Positions 8,137 to 16,795 of a DNA stretch of 43,610 nt are shown here, one piece after another (the first letter of the stretch is position 1; each line of letters starts with the position of its first letter). Origin of the DNA: Methylophilaceae bacterium (GTDB lineage: Bacteria; Pseudomonadota; Gammaproteobacteria; Burkholderiales; Methylophilaceae); NCBI GenBank assembly GCA_029244935.1, contig JAQWQF010000021.1, forward strand, positions 1-43,610, read 5' to 3'. Position numbers and translations under genes: made by a program. The notes under the pieces are model-generated. The model had not been told where the DNA came from, did no database searches, and saw nothing but the letters and a program-made list of their open reading frames with translations.

Positions 8137-10791
8137 TTATACTCTCATTGGATTTGGTTTATTGCCTTTAAGCTGAAAATCATTAATAGCTTTCAATAAA
8201 ACAGACGAATCTATTTTCTTTGCTTCAACTAATGAAGTTAACGCAGCAACTACAATATAAAATCTATCAACTTCAAAAAAATCTCTTAATGCTTCCCTAC
8301 TATCTGATCTTCCATAACCATCGGTTCCTAGAGCGATGAAATGGTTAGGAAGGAATCGCGCAATCTGTTCAGGAAAAGATTTCATGTAGTCTGTTGAAGC
8401 TATAATTGGACTTTCCTTGTCACTGATCGTGTTTTCAATACTCGATAATTTTTTATCTTTATCTGGATTTAATCTGTTCCATCGTTCTATATCTAACGCA
8501 TTCTTTCTTAACTCATTAAAGCTGGTGACACTAAATATATCGGCCGCCACCTTGAAGTCAACTTCTAATATTTTTGCAGCTTCAATTACCTCCCTTAATA
8601 TTACGCCACTTCCCATCAGTTGAACTTTTGGACCTTTTATTTTAGATTTTGCGAACGGGTAAATGCCTTCAATAATTCCTTGTTCAACTCCTTTAGGTAA
8701 TTCTGGGTGAGTATAATTTTCATTCATCACGGTAATGTAATAATAAACATCTTCTTGATTCTGAATCATTCTCTCCAATCCATTTTGAATAATAACTGCT
8801 AACTCATAAGCAAAACAAGGGTCATAAGATACGCAGTTTGGAATCGTTGCAGCCAGAAGATGACTGTGTCCATCTTCATGCTGGAGACCTTCACCGTTAA
8901 GAGTGGTTCTTCCTGCTGTAGCACCTAAGAGAAATCCTCTGCAACGTGAGTCGCCAGCTGCCCATGCTAAATCTCCAATTCTTTGGAAACCAAACATTGA
9001 GTAAAAAATATAAAACGGTATTGTTTGGATGTCTGAATTACTATAAGAGGTGGCTGCAGCAATCCATGAAGAAAAGGACCCAGCTTCATTAATCCCCTCT
9101 TCGAGTATCTGTCCATCTTTTTGTTCTTTATAAAACATAACCTGATCAGAATCTTGTGGTTCGTAAAGTTGACCTACAGATGAGTAGATACCAAGCTGTC
9201 TGAACATACCCTCCATCCCAAATGTTCTAGCTTCATCAGGTACTATTGGTACGATATATTTTCCTAGGTCTTTGTCACGAACTAGCGTACTTAATATACG
9301 TACAAATGCCATAGTAGTTGATATTTCTCTTTCACCTGAACTGTTTGTTACATTAGAAAAAGCACTTAATTCAGGAATTTTATGGGCCTTAGTTTTCTTG
9401 CGACGTAAAGGCAATGATCCACCAAGCTCCTTTCTTCTTTCCATCATGTATTGAATTTCAGGAGAGTCATTTGCTGGTTTATAAAAAGATAAGCTTTCAA
9501 CTTCTTTATCGCTAATTGGTAAGTCGAATCGCGTTCTAAAAGTTTTTAATGACTCGATATCCATACTTTTTTGTTGGTGTGTAATGTTCTGGCCTTCTCC
9601 AGCATCACCCATCCCATACCCCTTTACAGTTTTGGCCAGGACAATTGATGGCTGCCCTTTATGGGATGTCGCTGCAGCATATGCTGCATAGACTTTATGA
9701 GGATCATGCCCACCACGATTTAGGCGCCATATATCTTCATCTGACATTGCAGAAACCATCTCACGAAGTTCTGGATACTTACCAAAAAAGTGCTCACGAG
9801 TATATGCTCCGCCTTTGGCTTTGAAGTTTTGGTATTCACCATCCACGCATTCTTCCATACGTTTTTTTAGAATACCATCTTTGTCCATGGCGATAAGTGG
9901 ATCCCAATAAGACCCCCAAATTACTTTGAGTACATTCCAGCCAGAACCTCGAAAGTTAGATTCTAGTTCCTGGATAATTTTCCCGTTCCCTCTGACAGGA
10001 CCATCTAATCTTTGCAGATTACAATTAATTACAAAAATTAAATTATCAAGATTTTCTCTTGCTGCGAGTGAGATAGCTCCCTGTGATTCTGGCTCATCCA
10101 TTTCACCGTCGCCACAGAAAACCCATACCTTTCTATCCGACGTATCTGCAATACCACGATCATGAAGGTACTTAAGGTAGCGTGCTTGATAGATACCCAT
10201 TATTGGGCCAAGACCCATAGAAACAGTAGGGAACTGCCAAAAATCCGGCATTAACCAAGGGTGTGGATAACTCGAAAGTCCTTGTCCATTAGCCTCCATT
10301 CTAAAGTTGCTTAATTGATCTTCGCTCATCCTTCCTTCCAGAAAAGCCCTTGCATAAATGCCTGGGGAAGAGTGTCCTTGAAAATAAATTAGATCACCCC
10401 CAAAATTTTCATTAGCAGCTCTAAAGAAATGATTGAATCCGACATCATATAGAGTTGCAGCAGATTGAAAGCTGGCTATATGGCCACCTATACCAGGAGA
10501 TTTTTCGTTGGCTCTAAGAACAGTCATTACTGCATTCCATCTAATAAGCGCGCGAATTCTTCGCTCCATATCAGGATTACCTGGATGTTTTTGCTGTAAG
10601 TGAGTGGGAATAGTATTTAAATATGATGTTGTAGCATTATAAGGGAGATTTGTTCCAGAGCGACGCGCCTGGTCTATCATTGTCTCAATTAGGAAATGAG
10701 CCCTCTCCGGACCTTCAGAATCAATCACTGATTTTAATGAATCAAGCCATTCTTGCGTTTCTTGATTGTCTGTATCTGGAAATAAAGCCAT
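8137..10791 (-). CDS. aceE: Pyruvate dehydrogenase E1 component, homodimeric type
   Basis: Thiamine-diphosphate enzyme that decarboxylates pyruvate and acetylates the lipoyl arm of E2. Its 884 residues match the homodimeric AceE family (about 887). The ThDP/Mg-binding motif GDGEMDEPES runs on to NLDNLIFVINCNLQRLDGPV (about residues 228-265). The family-typical LEGRMSEDQLSNFR and HEDGHSHL segments are also present. It is the first gene of aceE-aceF-lpdA. A good ribosome binding site AAGAGGT lies about 8 nt before ATG 10791 on the minus strand. Confidence 0.98.
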   Translation of the reverse strand: MALFPDTDNQETQEWLDSLKSVIDSEGPERAHFLIETMIDQARRSGTNLPYNATTSYLNTIPTHLQQKHPGNPDMERRIRALIRWNAVMTVLRANEKSPGIGGHIASFQSAATLYDVGFNHFFRAANENFGGDLIYFQGHSSPGIYARAFLEGRMSEDQLSNFRMEANGQGLSSYPHPWLMPDFWQFPTVSMGLGPIMGIYQARYLKYLHDRGIADTSDRKVWVFCGDGEMDEPESQGAISLAARENLDNLIFVINCNLQRLDGPVRGNGKIIQELESNFRGSGWNVLKVIWGSYWDPLIAMDKDGILKKRMEECVDGEYQNFKAKGGAYTREHFFGKYPELREMVSAMSDEDIWRLNRGGHDPHKVYAAYAAATSHKGQPSIVLAKTVKGYGMGDAGEGQNITHQQKSMDIESLKTFRTRFDLPISDKEVESLSFYKPANDSPEIQYMMERRKELGGSLPLRRKKTKAHKIPELSAFSNVTNSSGEREISTTMAFVRILSTLVRDKDLGKYIVPIVPDEARTFGMEGMFRQLGIYSSVGQLYEPQDSDQVMFYKEQKDGQILEEGINEAGSFSSWIAAATSYSNSDIQTIPFYIFYSMFGFQRIGDLAWAAGDSRCRGFLLGATAGRTTLNGEGLQHEDGHSHLLAATIPNCVSYDPCFAYELAVIIQNGLERMIQNQEDVYYYITVMNENYTHPELPKGVEQGIIEGIYPFAKSKIKGPKVQLMGSGVILREVIEAAKILEVDFKVAADIFSVTSFNELRKNALDIERWNRLNPDKDKKLSSIENTISDKESPIIASTDYMKSFPEQIARFLPNHFIALGTDGYGRSDSREALRDFFEVDRFYIVVAALTSLVEAKKIDSSVLLKAINDFQLKGNKPNPMRV

Positions 10792-10978
10792 TAAAAACTT
10801 ACCTCTTTTATTGTTTTAATAAGTATTTTATTTAAAATAAAATGTTTATGAAATTTTTGGTGAAACTCAATGTCAACATACACATTATAATTGATATACA
10901 ATCATTTAGACCTTAAATGCATAAAAAACCAATAGAAATACTACTTACACATACCATAAAAATATAATTGAAAATAGG
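10792..10978. promoter_or_regulatory. Divergent control region, aceE / M17 aminopeptidase
   Basis: This 187-bp gap must carry the promoters of two divergent genes. On the minus strand a perfect -35 TTGACA (10876 to 10871) precedes only a poor -10 about 17-18 nt on (TTCATA), with the SD AAGAGGT next to aceE. On the plus strand TTGATA (10891-10896) is followed 16-17 nt later by TTAAAT/TAAATG. No clear operator was seen. The promoter assignments are tentative. Confidence 0.4.
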
Positions 10979-12433
10979 ATGAATATGAACGCTAAAATAG
11001 AATTTATTAAAAATATTCCAAGTGAACAGACTCTAAAAAAAAGCTTACACCATTTAGTTATTGTTGACTCGAGATCTACAAAATATCCATTTGAGGCATT
11101 ATTAAAAAATAAGCTTAAACGCGCTGGGAAAAAGCTTGCGGACTTAAGTAAAGCACCAATCACTACCGAACTAGATAGTGGAGGTATTATTAGCTGGATT
11201 GGCCATTCATACCATTTAAACCCATTTCAAATGCATACCCTAATCAGGAAAGGATTTAATATTCTCTCACAAGATAAGCCTACTAAAATATCAATAACAT
11301 TCTTACCAAAAGATATTAAAGACTCTTGGGTTAATGCATGTGTTTATGTTTCACTAGTTAATTCACAAGTCCTACTTAATTTAAAGAAAGGTGCTAAAAA
11401 TGTTGCGCTGAAAAATTTGATTCTTGCTGGGATTAGCAAGTGCGACCTATCGAAAACTCTAGCGTTGGTTAATGGCAATACATTAACTAGAAATTTAACT
11501 ATTACACCACCTAATAATCTAACACCAACAATTTATAAGACAAAGGTTAAGCAGTTAGCAAAGCAATATAAATGGGCTTATAAAGATTATAATATGACCC
11601 AGCTCAAGAAGTTAGGTGCTGGTGCGTTTGTTGCAGTAGGACAGGGTTCTGAACCTGAAGATGCTGTAATTGTTCATTTAAAACACACCTCTAAAAATTC
11701 AAAAAAAACTATTGCACTTGTAGGAAAGGGCATTTGTTTTGATACAGGAGGACACAATCTAAAGCCCGCAAAATATATGAGTGGAATGCATGAAGATATG
11801 AATGGGTCAGCTGTAGTGTTGGGCATAATGCAAGCTGCAACTGAAGCCAAGCTTCCTGTAAATATAGATTGTTGGCTGGCTATAGCACAGAATCATATTG
11901 GCCCAAAAGCATATAAGCAAAATGATGTTGTGACCGCACTCAATGGCTTAAGTATTGAAATAGTGCACACAGATGCAGAAGGTAGAATGGTATTAGCAGA
12001 TACTTTAACCATGGCTTCCAGGGAAAAGCCTCAAGCTATCATTGATTTTGCAACCTTAACTGGCTGTATGCATGTTGCAATGGGTGATCGTTATAGTGGG
12101 GTAATAAGTAACCAGTCTGACTTGGCTTGTATGGCAGTTGGCGCAGGAGCAGAATCTGGTGAAAGGATTTCTGCATTTCCTTATGATGAAGATTTTGAAG
12201 AAGATTTAGAGAGCCAAATTGCTGATATTAAACAATGTAATTTAGAAGGGGGACCAGATCATATTCATGCTGCAAGATTCTTAGGCCGTTTTGTTGAAAA
12301 TGATACTCCATGGCTTCACGTTGATTTATCTTCAAGCAATCGTAAAGGTGGTTTAGGCGCGATTAGTAGTGATGTTAATGGTTTTGGAGTGAGTTTTGGT
12401 ATAAAAATGTTAGAAAATTTAATCAAAAAATAA
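10979..12433 (+). CDS. M17 family leucyl aminopeptidase
   Basis: Dinuclear-metal cytosolic aminopeptidase of 484 residues. An N-terminal domain (about 1-160) precedes the catalytic domain. The latter carries VGKGICFDTGGHNLKP (metal-ligand Lys and Asp, about residue 246-261), HEDMNGSAVVLG (metal Asp) and the M17 signature HTDAEGRMVLADTL (about 325-338, ligands Asp and Glu, catalytic Arg). The usual N in NTDAEGR is His here, as in some sub-branches. It probably recycles peptides. The N-terminal half diverges from E. coli PepA, so I do not assign pepA. ATG 10979 and ATG 10985 are both possible starts. It is convergent with bcp, with 6 bp between them. Confidence 0.92.
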   Translation: MNMNAKIEFIKNIPSEQTLKKSLHHLVIVDSRSTKYPFEALLKNKLKRAGKKLADLSKAPITTELDSGGIISWIGHSYHLNPFQMHTLIRKGFNILSQDKPTKISITFLPKDIKDSWVNACVYVSLVNSQVLLNLKKGAKNVALKNLILAGISKCDLSKTLALVNGNTLTRNLTITPPNNLTPTIYKTKVKQLAKQYKWAYKDYNMTQLKKLGAGAFVAVGQGSEPEDAVIVHLKHTSKNSKKTIALVGKGICFDTGGHNLKPAKYMSGMHEDMNGSAVVLGIMQAATEAKLPVNIDCWLAIAQNHIGPKAYKQNDVVTALNGLSIEIVHTDAEGRMVLADTLTMASREKPQAIIDFATLTGCMHVAMGDRYSGVISNQSDLACMAVGAGAESGERISAFPYDEDFEEDLESQIADIKQCNLEGGPDHIHAARFLGRFVENDTPWLHVDLSSSNRKGGLGAISSDVNGFGVSFGIKMLENLIKK

Positions 12434-12439
12434 TTAGCT

Positions 12440-12898
12440 TCAACGCTGAAATGCCTTAAGATCACTAACGATCTGAATTGAATGAGTGGAGGGGTTTACC
12501 GATCTATATTCTCTCCTTATTAAACCTTTTGGATCAATGATAAAGCTGTGACGTTTAGAAAATTTGAAAAATATAAATTTAAAGAGCGCGCCATATTTTT
12601 GCGCGACATTACCTTTAGGGTCGGATAAGAGCATGAAAGGTAAATGATATTTTTCTTTAAATTTTTGGTGTGAGGTAGTTTTGTCTAAGCTAATACCAAT
12701 TACATGAGCATTTAATGAATTAATTGCGCTGTAATCATCACGAAAATTACAAACTTCCTTAGTGCAGCCAGGGGTATCATCTTTTGGGTAAAAAAAGATA
12801 ACCAGCCATTTTCCTCTAAAGTGATTTAATGAAATTAATTTGCCGGTTGTGTCAGCAAGTTTAAATTCTGGAGCTGGAGTATTAGTCAAGGAACCCAT
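12440..12898 (-). CDS. bcp: Thioredoxin-dependent peroxiredoxin, Bcp/PrxQ type
   Basis: Reduces hydrogen and organic peroxides with electrons from thioredoxin. With the start at 12898 it has 152 residues, close to E. coli Bcp (156). The peroxidatic Cys45 lies in YPKDDTPGCTKE and the resolving Cys50 is five residues on (CTKEVC), the atypical 2-Cys PrxQ arrangement. A longer frame reaches 12937, but those 13 extra residues overlap the upstream gene and do not match the family, so the internal ATG (MGSLTNTPAPEF) is preferred. It starts 7 bp after the SGNH gene and may be co-transcribed with it. Confidence 0.94.
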   Translation of the reverse strand: MGSLTNTPAPEFKLADTTGKLISLNHFRGKWLVIFFYPKDDTPGCTKEVCNFRDDYSAINSLNAHVIGISLDKTTSHQKFKEKYHLPFMLLSDPKGNVAQKYGALFKFIFFKFSKRHSFIIDPKGLIRREYRSVNPSTHSIQIVSDLKAFQR

Positions 12899-12905
12899 AA
12901 AATTT

Positions 12906-14102
12906 TTAATGTAATAATTCTTTAAACAAATCTTCATTACTACTTATAATTTTTTTTGCAAGCAAGCTATTACCAAGGGCATTTAGGTGGCAACAGTGAT
13001 CTGCGTAGACTGTTCGCTTCTCATTTTTAAATATTAGCCTTAGGTCGGTAAAGTTATCTGATTTTATTAAATCATCAGAAAGCAAATGATAATTTTTAGT
13101 TATATGATCGCCGTAATATGGGAAGCTTAAATATTCAATTTTCTCTTTTTCAGATAGAGGCTTGCTATCTAATTGATATTGATTTGGTTGTAAAACATGA
13201 ATATAGCTTATTTGTTTTGGCTTTAGGAAGTCAAAAATTTGATTAGAAGATTTTGTCCATATCTTGACTGACTCATCAACGTATTGCGAATATGACCTAG
13301 AATTATTTTCTGCCCAATAAGGAACATCAGTTGGACTGACCGTGATTTCTTTGTGGCAATTATTAATTACAATTAAACCAACTAGCTCAATAATAGCTAT
13401 CTTTGAATTAGATTTAACAAAATTATTACTATAATCTCCGCATTGATTATCTAGTGCTGTACGGCTAATTGCCCTGTTATGTTGTCTTGGATAAACTGCA
13501 GGCAATTTTGCATCAAAATTATCTGATAAGGTTAATGCTAGCTCATTGAATCCATCGACATTAATGACAATATCTGGTTTAAATCCAACAAGCTCTAAAT
13601 ACATTAATTTAAAAAATTGTTGAGGTTGTTTACCACCTAGGATAGATGCATTGTAAACAGAAAAATGGTCAACTCCAAAGTGTGAATTTAATGTGTTGGC
13701 AAATACTGTATTGAATTCCTGTTCCTGGGTTACTTCACTTTTTTCTATATTATTTGATAGAAAGGCTGCAACAGAGCCACCTAGTAATAGTACTTTTATG
13801 TCATTTTTTTTTGGTGAAAGGGTTACTGAGTGAAACAAATAATCACTGGCAATACCTGATGTGGTATATTTTTTGTCTCCAATTGATGCAAGGCCAAAAT
13901 AGGGGTGGACATAATACTTTGATTGATTGTCCTTGTAAAAAACAGATTTTTTATCTAAATAGTCTTCATCATAAATTGAAATATTAAACGTAGATTTAAT
14001 GATGTATTGACAGGCTATATCCAATGCAAAAAAAATAAAGAAAAGGAAAATAAAATAAAATAAACCTAACTTGAATTTGTTTTTCTTTTTAGTTACTTGC
14101 AC
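12906..14102 (-). CDS. Membrane-anchored SGNH/GDSL-type hydrolase-like protein
   Basis: The protein has 398 residues with one N-terminal membrane helix (about 11-30, GLFYFIFLFFIFFALDIA) and a large domain predicted outside the membrane. SGNH blocks can be seen: VLLLGGSVA with the candidate nucleophile Ser110 (block I), a Gly in ASILGGKQ (block II), Asn in NVDGFNEL (block III), and a C-terminal DHCCHLNALGN (about 368-378) supplying the Asp/His pair (block V). Such proteins act as esterases or O-acyl transferases on glycans. It faces the SxtJ/DUF5989/carbamoyltransferase set across a 265-bp gap, and similar SGNH proteins commonly accompany that triad. Catalysis is inferred from motifs; the substrate is unknown. 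Confidence 0.78.
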   Translation of the reverse strand: MQVTKKKNKFKLGLFYFIFLFFIFFALDIACQYIIKSTFNISIYDEDYLDKKSVFYKDNQSKYYVHPYFGLASIGDKKYTTSGIASDYLFHSVTLSPKKNDIKVLLLGGSVAAFLSNNIEKSEVTQEQEFNTVFANTLNSHFGVDHFSVYNASILGGKQPQQFFKLMYLELVGFKPDIVINVDGFNELALTLSDNFDAKLPAVYPRQHNRAISRTALDNQCGDYSNNFVKSNSKIAIIELVGLIVINNCHKEITVSPTDVPYWAENNSRSYSQYVDESVKIWTKSSNQIFDFLKPKQISYIHVLQPNQYQLDSKPLSEKEKIEYLSFPYYGDHITKNYHLLSDDLIKSDNFTDLRLIFKNEKRTVYADHCCHLNALGNSLLAKKIISSNEDLFKELLH

Positions 14103-14367
14103 AACATCTCTCCATTATAGATTTTGAAAACTTTAATCATAACCCTCGCTCGTTAATTTATAATAAAGATATGTATAGAATTATTATAAATAAATTTTAA
14201 TGTGCAATAATACACGTTGATTAAATTGCTATTGTATAATTAAAACGTATTCTTCTTTAGCTGTTAATACATCCACTATAGCTAAGCTAAATATATTGTC
14301 GCTCCAATTTTTCTATCATTAAAAGTATACTGAATTTAGGGGGTCTAAACTGAAAAAAACTGACATA
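14103..14367. promoter_or_regulatory. Divergent intergenic region, SGNH gene / SxtJ-like gene
   Basis: This 265-bp, very AT-rich gap should hold promoters for both directions. TATAAT occurs on the plus strand at 14235-14240 (preceded by TTG) and on the minus strand at 14188-14183. Neither has a convincing -35. A purine-rich AGGGGG at 14338-14343 looks like a ribosome binding site for a CTG at 14350. No coding frame, RNA gene or repeat was recognised. Confidence 0.45.
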
Positions 14368-14751
14368 GTGCTTCCATCCAATAAAAAGTTTGGCTTATTC
14401 TTTTTTACCATTTTTCTTTTAGTTGGAATTTATTGTTATTTTTTGGGCGCTATCAATGCATCAATAGTTTTACTGTTGCTAGCTACTATTTTATTCGTTC
14501 TTGCAGCAGTAAAGCCTGACTTATTATTGCCCTTGAATAAATTGTGGATGCGCTTAGGTTTGACCCTTGGTTTAATTATCAGCCCAATAATATTGGGTAT
14601 TATATTCTTTGGGTTATTTACTCCAATTGCTATTCTGATGCGTTTGTTTTCACGAGATGAATTGCGGCTAAAATTAGAGTCTCGCTCTTCCTTTTGGAGA
14701 ATTAGAAATACTTTGAATCAGATATCTGATTCGTTCAAAAATCAATTTTAA
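14368..14751 (+). CDS. SxtJ-family small membrane protein
   Basis: The product is a 127-residue, very hydrophobic protein. It opens with LPSNKKFGLFF and has membrane segments at about 8-24, 29-48 and 63-92, then a basic tail (FSRDELRLKLESRSSFWR). Together with the DUF5989 gene and the carbamoyltransferase that follow, this matches the SxtJ family first named in saxitoxin clusters but widespread beside NodU-type carbamoyltransferases. The GTG at 14368 has no ribosome binding site. A CTG at 14350, 6 nt after GGGGG and giving an N-terminus MKKTDIV, is an attractive alternative; the frame has a stop at 14320 and no ATG or TTG between. The molecular role is unknown; it is probably a membrane partner of the carbamoyltransferase (inference). 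Confidence 0.8.
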   Translation: MLPSNKKFGLFFFTIFLLVGIYCYFLGAINASIVLLLLATILFVLAAVKPDLLLPLNKLWMRLGLTLGLIISPIILGIIFFGLFTPIAILMRLFSRDELRLKLESRSSFWRIRNTLNQISDSFKNQF

Positions 14752-14769
14752 TAAATTAAGGTACGTTTA

Positions 14770-14919
14770 ATGGATATTTTAAAAGAGCTGTGGACTTTTC
14801 TAAGAGCTCGAAAAAAGCTATGGTTAGCTCCTATTATTATAATAATGATAATGATCGGCGGATTATTAATTTTAGCCCAAGGTTCTGTTGTGGCTCCTTT
14901 TATCTATACGTTGTTTTAA
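14770..14919 (+). CDS. DUF5989 / SxtK-like small membrane protein
   Basis: The product is a 49-residue protein read from ATG 14770 to TAA 14917-14919. It starts MDILKELWTFLRARKKLW, followed by one membrane helix (about 20-36, rich in Ile/Met/Leu), and ends AQGSVVAPFIYTLF. The short amphipathic, basic N-terminus, single helix and closing GSxVAPFIYTLF are the pattern of the DUF5989 family, the SxtK-type partner of O-carbamoyltransferases. It starts 18 bp after the SxtJ-like gene and ends 16 bp before the carbamoyltransferase start, so the three form one transcription unit. Function is unknown. It is short enough to be missed by gene callers. Confidence 0.88.
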   Translation: MDILKELWTFLRARKKLWLAPIIIIMIMIGGLLILAQGSVVAPFIYTLF

Positions 14920-14935
14920 AATAAGGCCTATTGCT

Positions 14936-16774
14936 ATGTATATTTTAGGAATTTCAGCGTTCTATCACGATAGTGCTGCATGTTTAATACTTGATGGGGA
15001 TATTGTCGCCGCAGCTCAAGAAGAAAGATTTACAAGAAAAAAACATGATGCTGGATTTCCTAGTAATGCGATCTTATATTGTATTGAAGAAGCTAATATT
15101 AGCGTAAGTGAGATTGCTCACGTTGTATTTTATGAGAAGCCTTTTGTAAAATTTGAGAGACTGCTCGAAACATATTTAGCATTTGCTCCAAGAGGTTTTC
15201 GCAGCTTTGCATCAGCAATGCCTTTATGGATCAAAGAAAAACTCTTTCAGAAATCATCCCTAATAAAGCATTTATCTGAAACCCTTGAGGGGGACGTTAA
15301 ATGGAATGAGCGTCTCCTTTTTTCAGAGCATCATCTATCGCATGCTGCTAGTGCATTTTATCCTTCTCCATTTAAAAGGGCTGCAATCTTAACTTTAGAT
15401 GGTGTAGGTGAATGGACAACTACATCTTTAGCTGTAGGTAATGGTAAGGACCTTAATGTTATAAAAGAAATTTATTTTCCTCATTCTTTAGGACTTTTGT
15501 ATTCTGCATTTACTTATTACACTGGTTTTAAAGTTAATTCTGGTGAATATAAAGTAATGGGTTTAGCTCCTTATGGAAAGCCTAGGTATGCCAATTTAAT
15601 TAAAGAAAAACTTATCAAGATTGCAAAAGATGGGAGTTTTCAGCTTGATATGAGTTATTTTGATTATCCAACGGGTTTACATATGACGAACAAAAAATTT
15701 GATGCATTATTCGGAGGCCCACCTCGAAGTCCAGAGTCAGAGTTGACCCAACGTGAAATGGATCTAGCAGCGTCTGTTCAAAAAGTCACTGAGGATGTTT
15801 TGATTAAAATGGCTAAAAGTATTGCAAAAGAAACTGGAGAGAAAAACCTCTGTCTTGCTGGAGGGGTAGCACTTAATTGTGTTGCTAACGGGATTCTTCT
15901 TCGTGAAAAAATATTTGATAACATTTGGATACAGCCTGCTGCAGGAGACTCTGGTGGTGCTTTGGGCGCAGCCTTATCAGTTTGGTACCTGAATTATGCT
16001 AAAAATAGGAAATTATCTTCTGGAAGAGATTCTATGAAGGGTTCTTATCTGGGACCATATTATTCAGATACTTTTACTGAAGAGGCACTTATAAAGTGCG
16101 GGGCTAAATTTCATAAGCTTAATGAAAGCTTACTCATAGAAAAAGTTGCTGAAGCTCTTGCAGATGAAAAAGCAATAGGATGGATGCAAGGACGAATGGA
16201 GTTTGGACCAAGGGCGCTAGGTGCTAGAAGCATTATTGCAGACCCTAGGTCACCAGCTATGCAAAAACAACTAAATCTCAAGGTTAAGTATCGTGAAAGC
16301 TTCCGTCCTTTTGCTCCAAGTATTTTGAGTGAACATGTTAGCAAGTGGTTTGAACATGATAGTGATAGCCCATATATGCTTCTTGTGGCAGATGTTAAAA
16401 AGGAAAGGCGCCTTGTGATGAAAAAGGAAGAGAAAGCATTGTTTGGTATAGATAAGTTAAATATACCCCGCTCCTCTATACCAGCAATTACTCATGTAGA
16501 TTATTCAGCCCGCATTCAGACTGTTCACGTCGATACTAATCCAAAATATCATGCATTAATTAAAAAGTTTTATGAAAAAACAGGGTGCCCTATTGTTGTC
16601 AATACATCTTTTAATGTTAGGGGAGAGCCTATTGTATGCTCTCCTAAAGATGCATTTAATTGCTTTATGGGATCTGAAATTGAAGTGCTTGCAATAGGGA
16701 ATTATTTGCTTTTTAAGGAAGAACAAAACGAATCCCTAAAAATAAATTATGAGCAACGTTATGAATTAGACTGA
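14936..16774 (+). CDS. NodU/CmcH/SxtI-type carbamoyltransferase
   Basis: The 612-residue enzyme is expected to move a carbamoyl group from carbamoyl phosphate to a hydroxyl through a carbamoyl-AMP intermediate. The N-terminal Kae1-like domain has AFYHDSAAC (His11, Asp12), the metal motif HHLSH (132-136), LDGVGEW, NSGEYKVMGLAPYGKP, LAGGVALNCVANG and AGDSGGALGAAL. The C-terminal carbamoyl-phosphate domain (about 420-600) has QGRMEFGPRALGARSI, YRESFRPFAPS and NTSFNVRGEPIVCSP. All expected catalytic motifs are present. ATG 14936 is chosen because MYILGISAFYHDSA is the family N-terminus; the frame extends to 14888 but that part overlaps the DUF5989 gene. The acceptor is unknown; given the neighbours, a surface sugar is likeliest. 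Confidence 0.95.
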   Translation: MYILGISAFYHDSAACLILDGDIVAAAQEERFTRKKHDAGFPSNAILYCIEEANISVSEIAHVVFYEKPFVKFERLLETYLAFAPRGFRSFASAMPLWIKEKLFQKSSLIKHLSETLEGDVKWNERLLFSEHHLSHAASAFYPSPFKRAAILTLDGVGEWTTTSLAVGNGKDLNVIKEIYFPHSLGLLYSAFTYYTGFKVNSGEYKVMGLAPYGKPRYANLIKEKLIKIAKDGSFQLDMSYFDYPTGLHMTNKKFDALFGGPPRSPESELTQREMDLAASVQKVTEDVLIKMAKSIAKETGEKNLCLAGGVALNCVANGILLREKIFDNIWIQPAAGDSGGALGAALSVWYLNYAKNRKLSSGRDSMKGSYLGPYYSDTFTEEALIKCGAKFHKLNESLLIEKVAEALADEKAIGWMQGRMEFGPRALGARSIIADPRSPAMQKQLNLKVKYRESFRPFAPSILSEHVSKWFEHDSDSPYMLLVADVKKERRLVMKKEEKALFGIDKLNIPRSSIPAITHVDYSARIQTVHVDTNPKYHALIKKFYEKTGCPIVVNTSFNVRGEPIVCSPKDAFNCFMGSEIEVLAIGNYLLFKEEQNESLKINYEQRYELD

Positions 16775-16795
16775 TACTTTTATTTGTAATATACG

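Noticed and set aside
12899-12937. N-terminal extension of the Bcp peroxiredoxin
   Set aside because: It overlaps the SGNH gene, does not match family N-termini, and the internal ATG gives the expected length.
14888-14935. N-terminal extension of the carbamoyltransferase
   Set aside because: It overlaps the DUF5989 gene in another frame, and MYILGISAFYHDSA is the family start.
12906-16774. Saxitoxin-like toxin cluster
   Set aside because: Only the I, J and K type homologues are present. There is no polyketide-synthase-like starter gene, amidinotransferase or dioxygenase, and the same triad is common in glycan loci.
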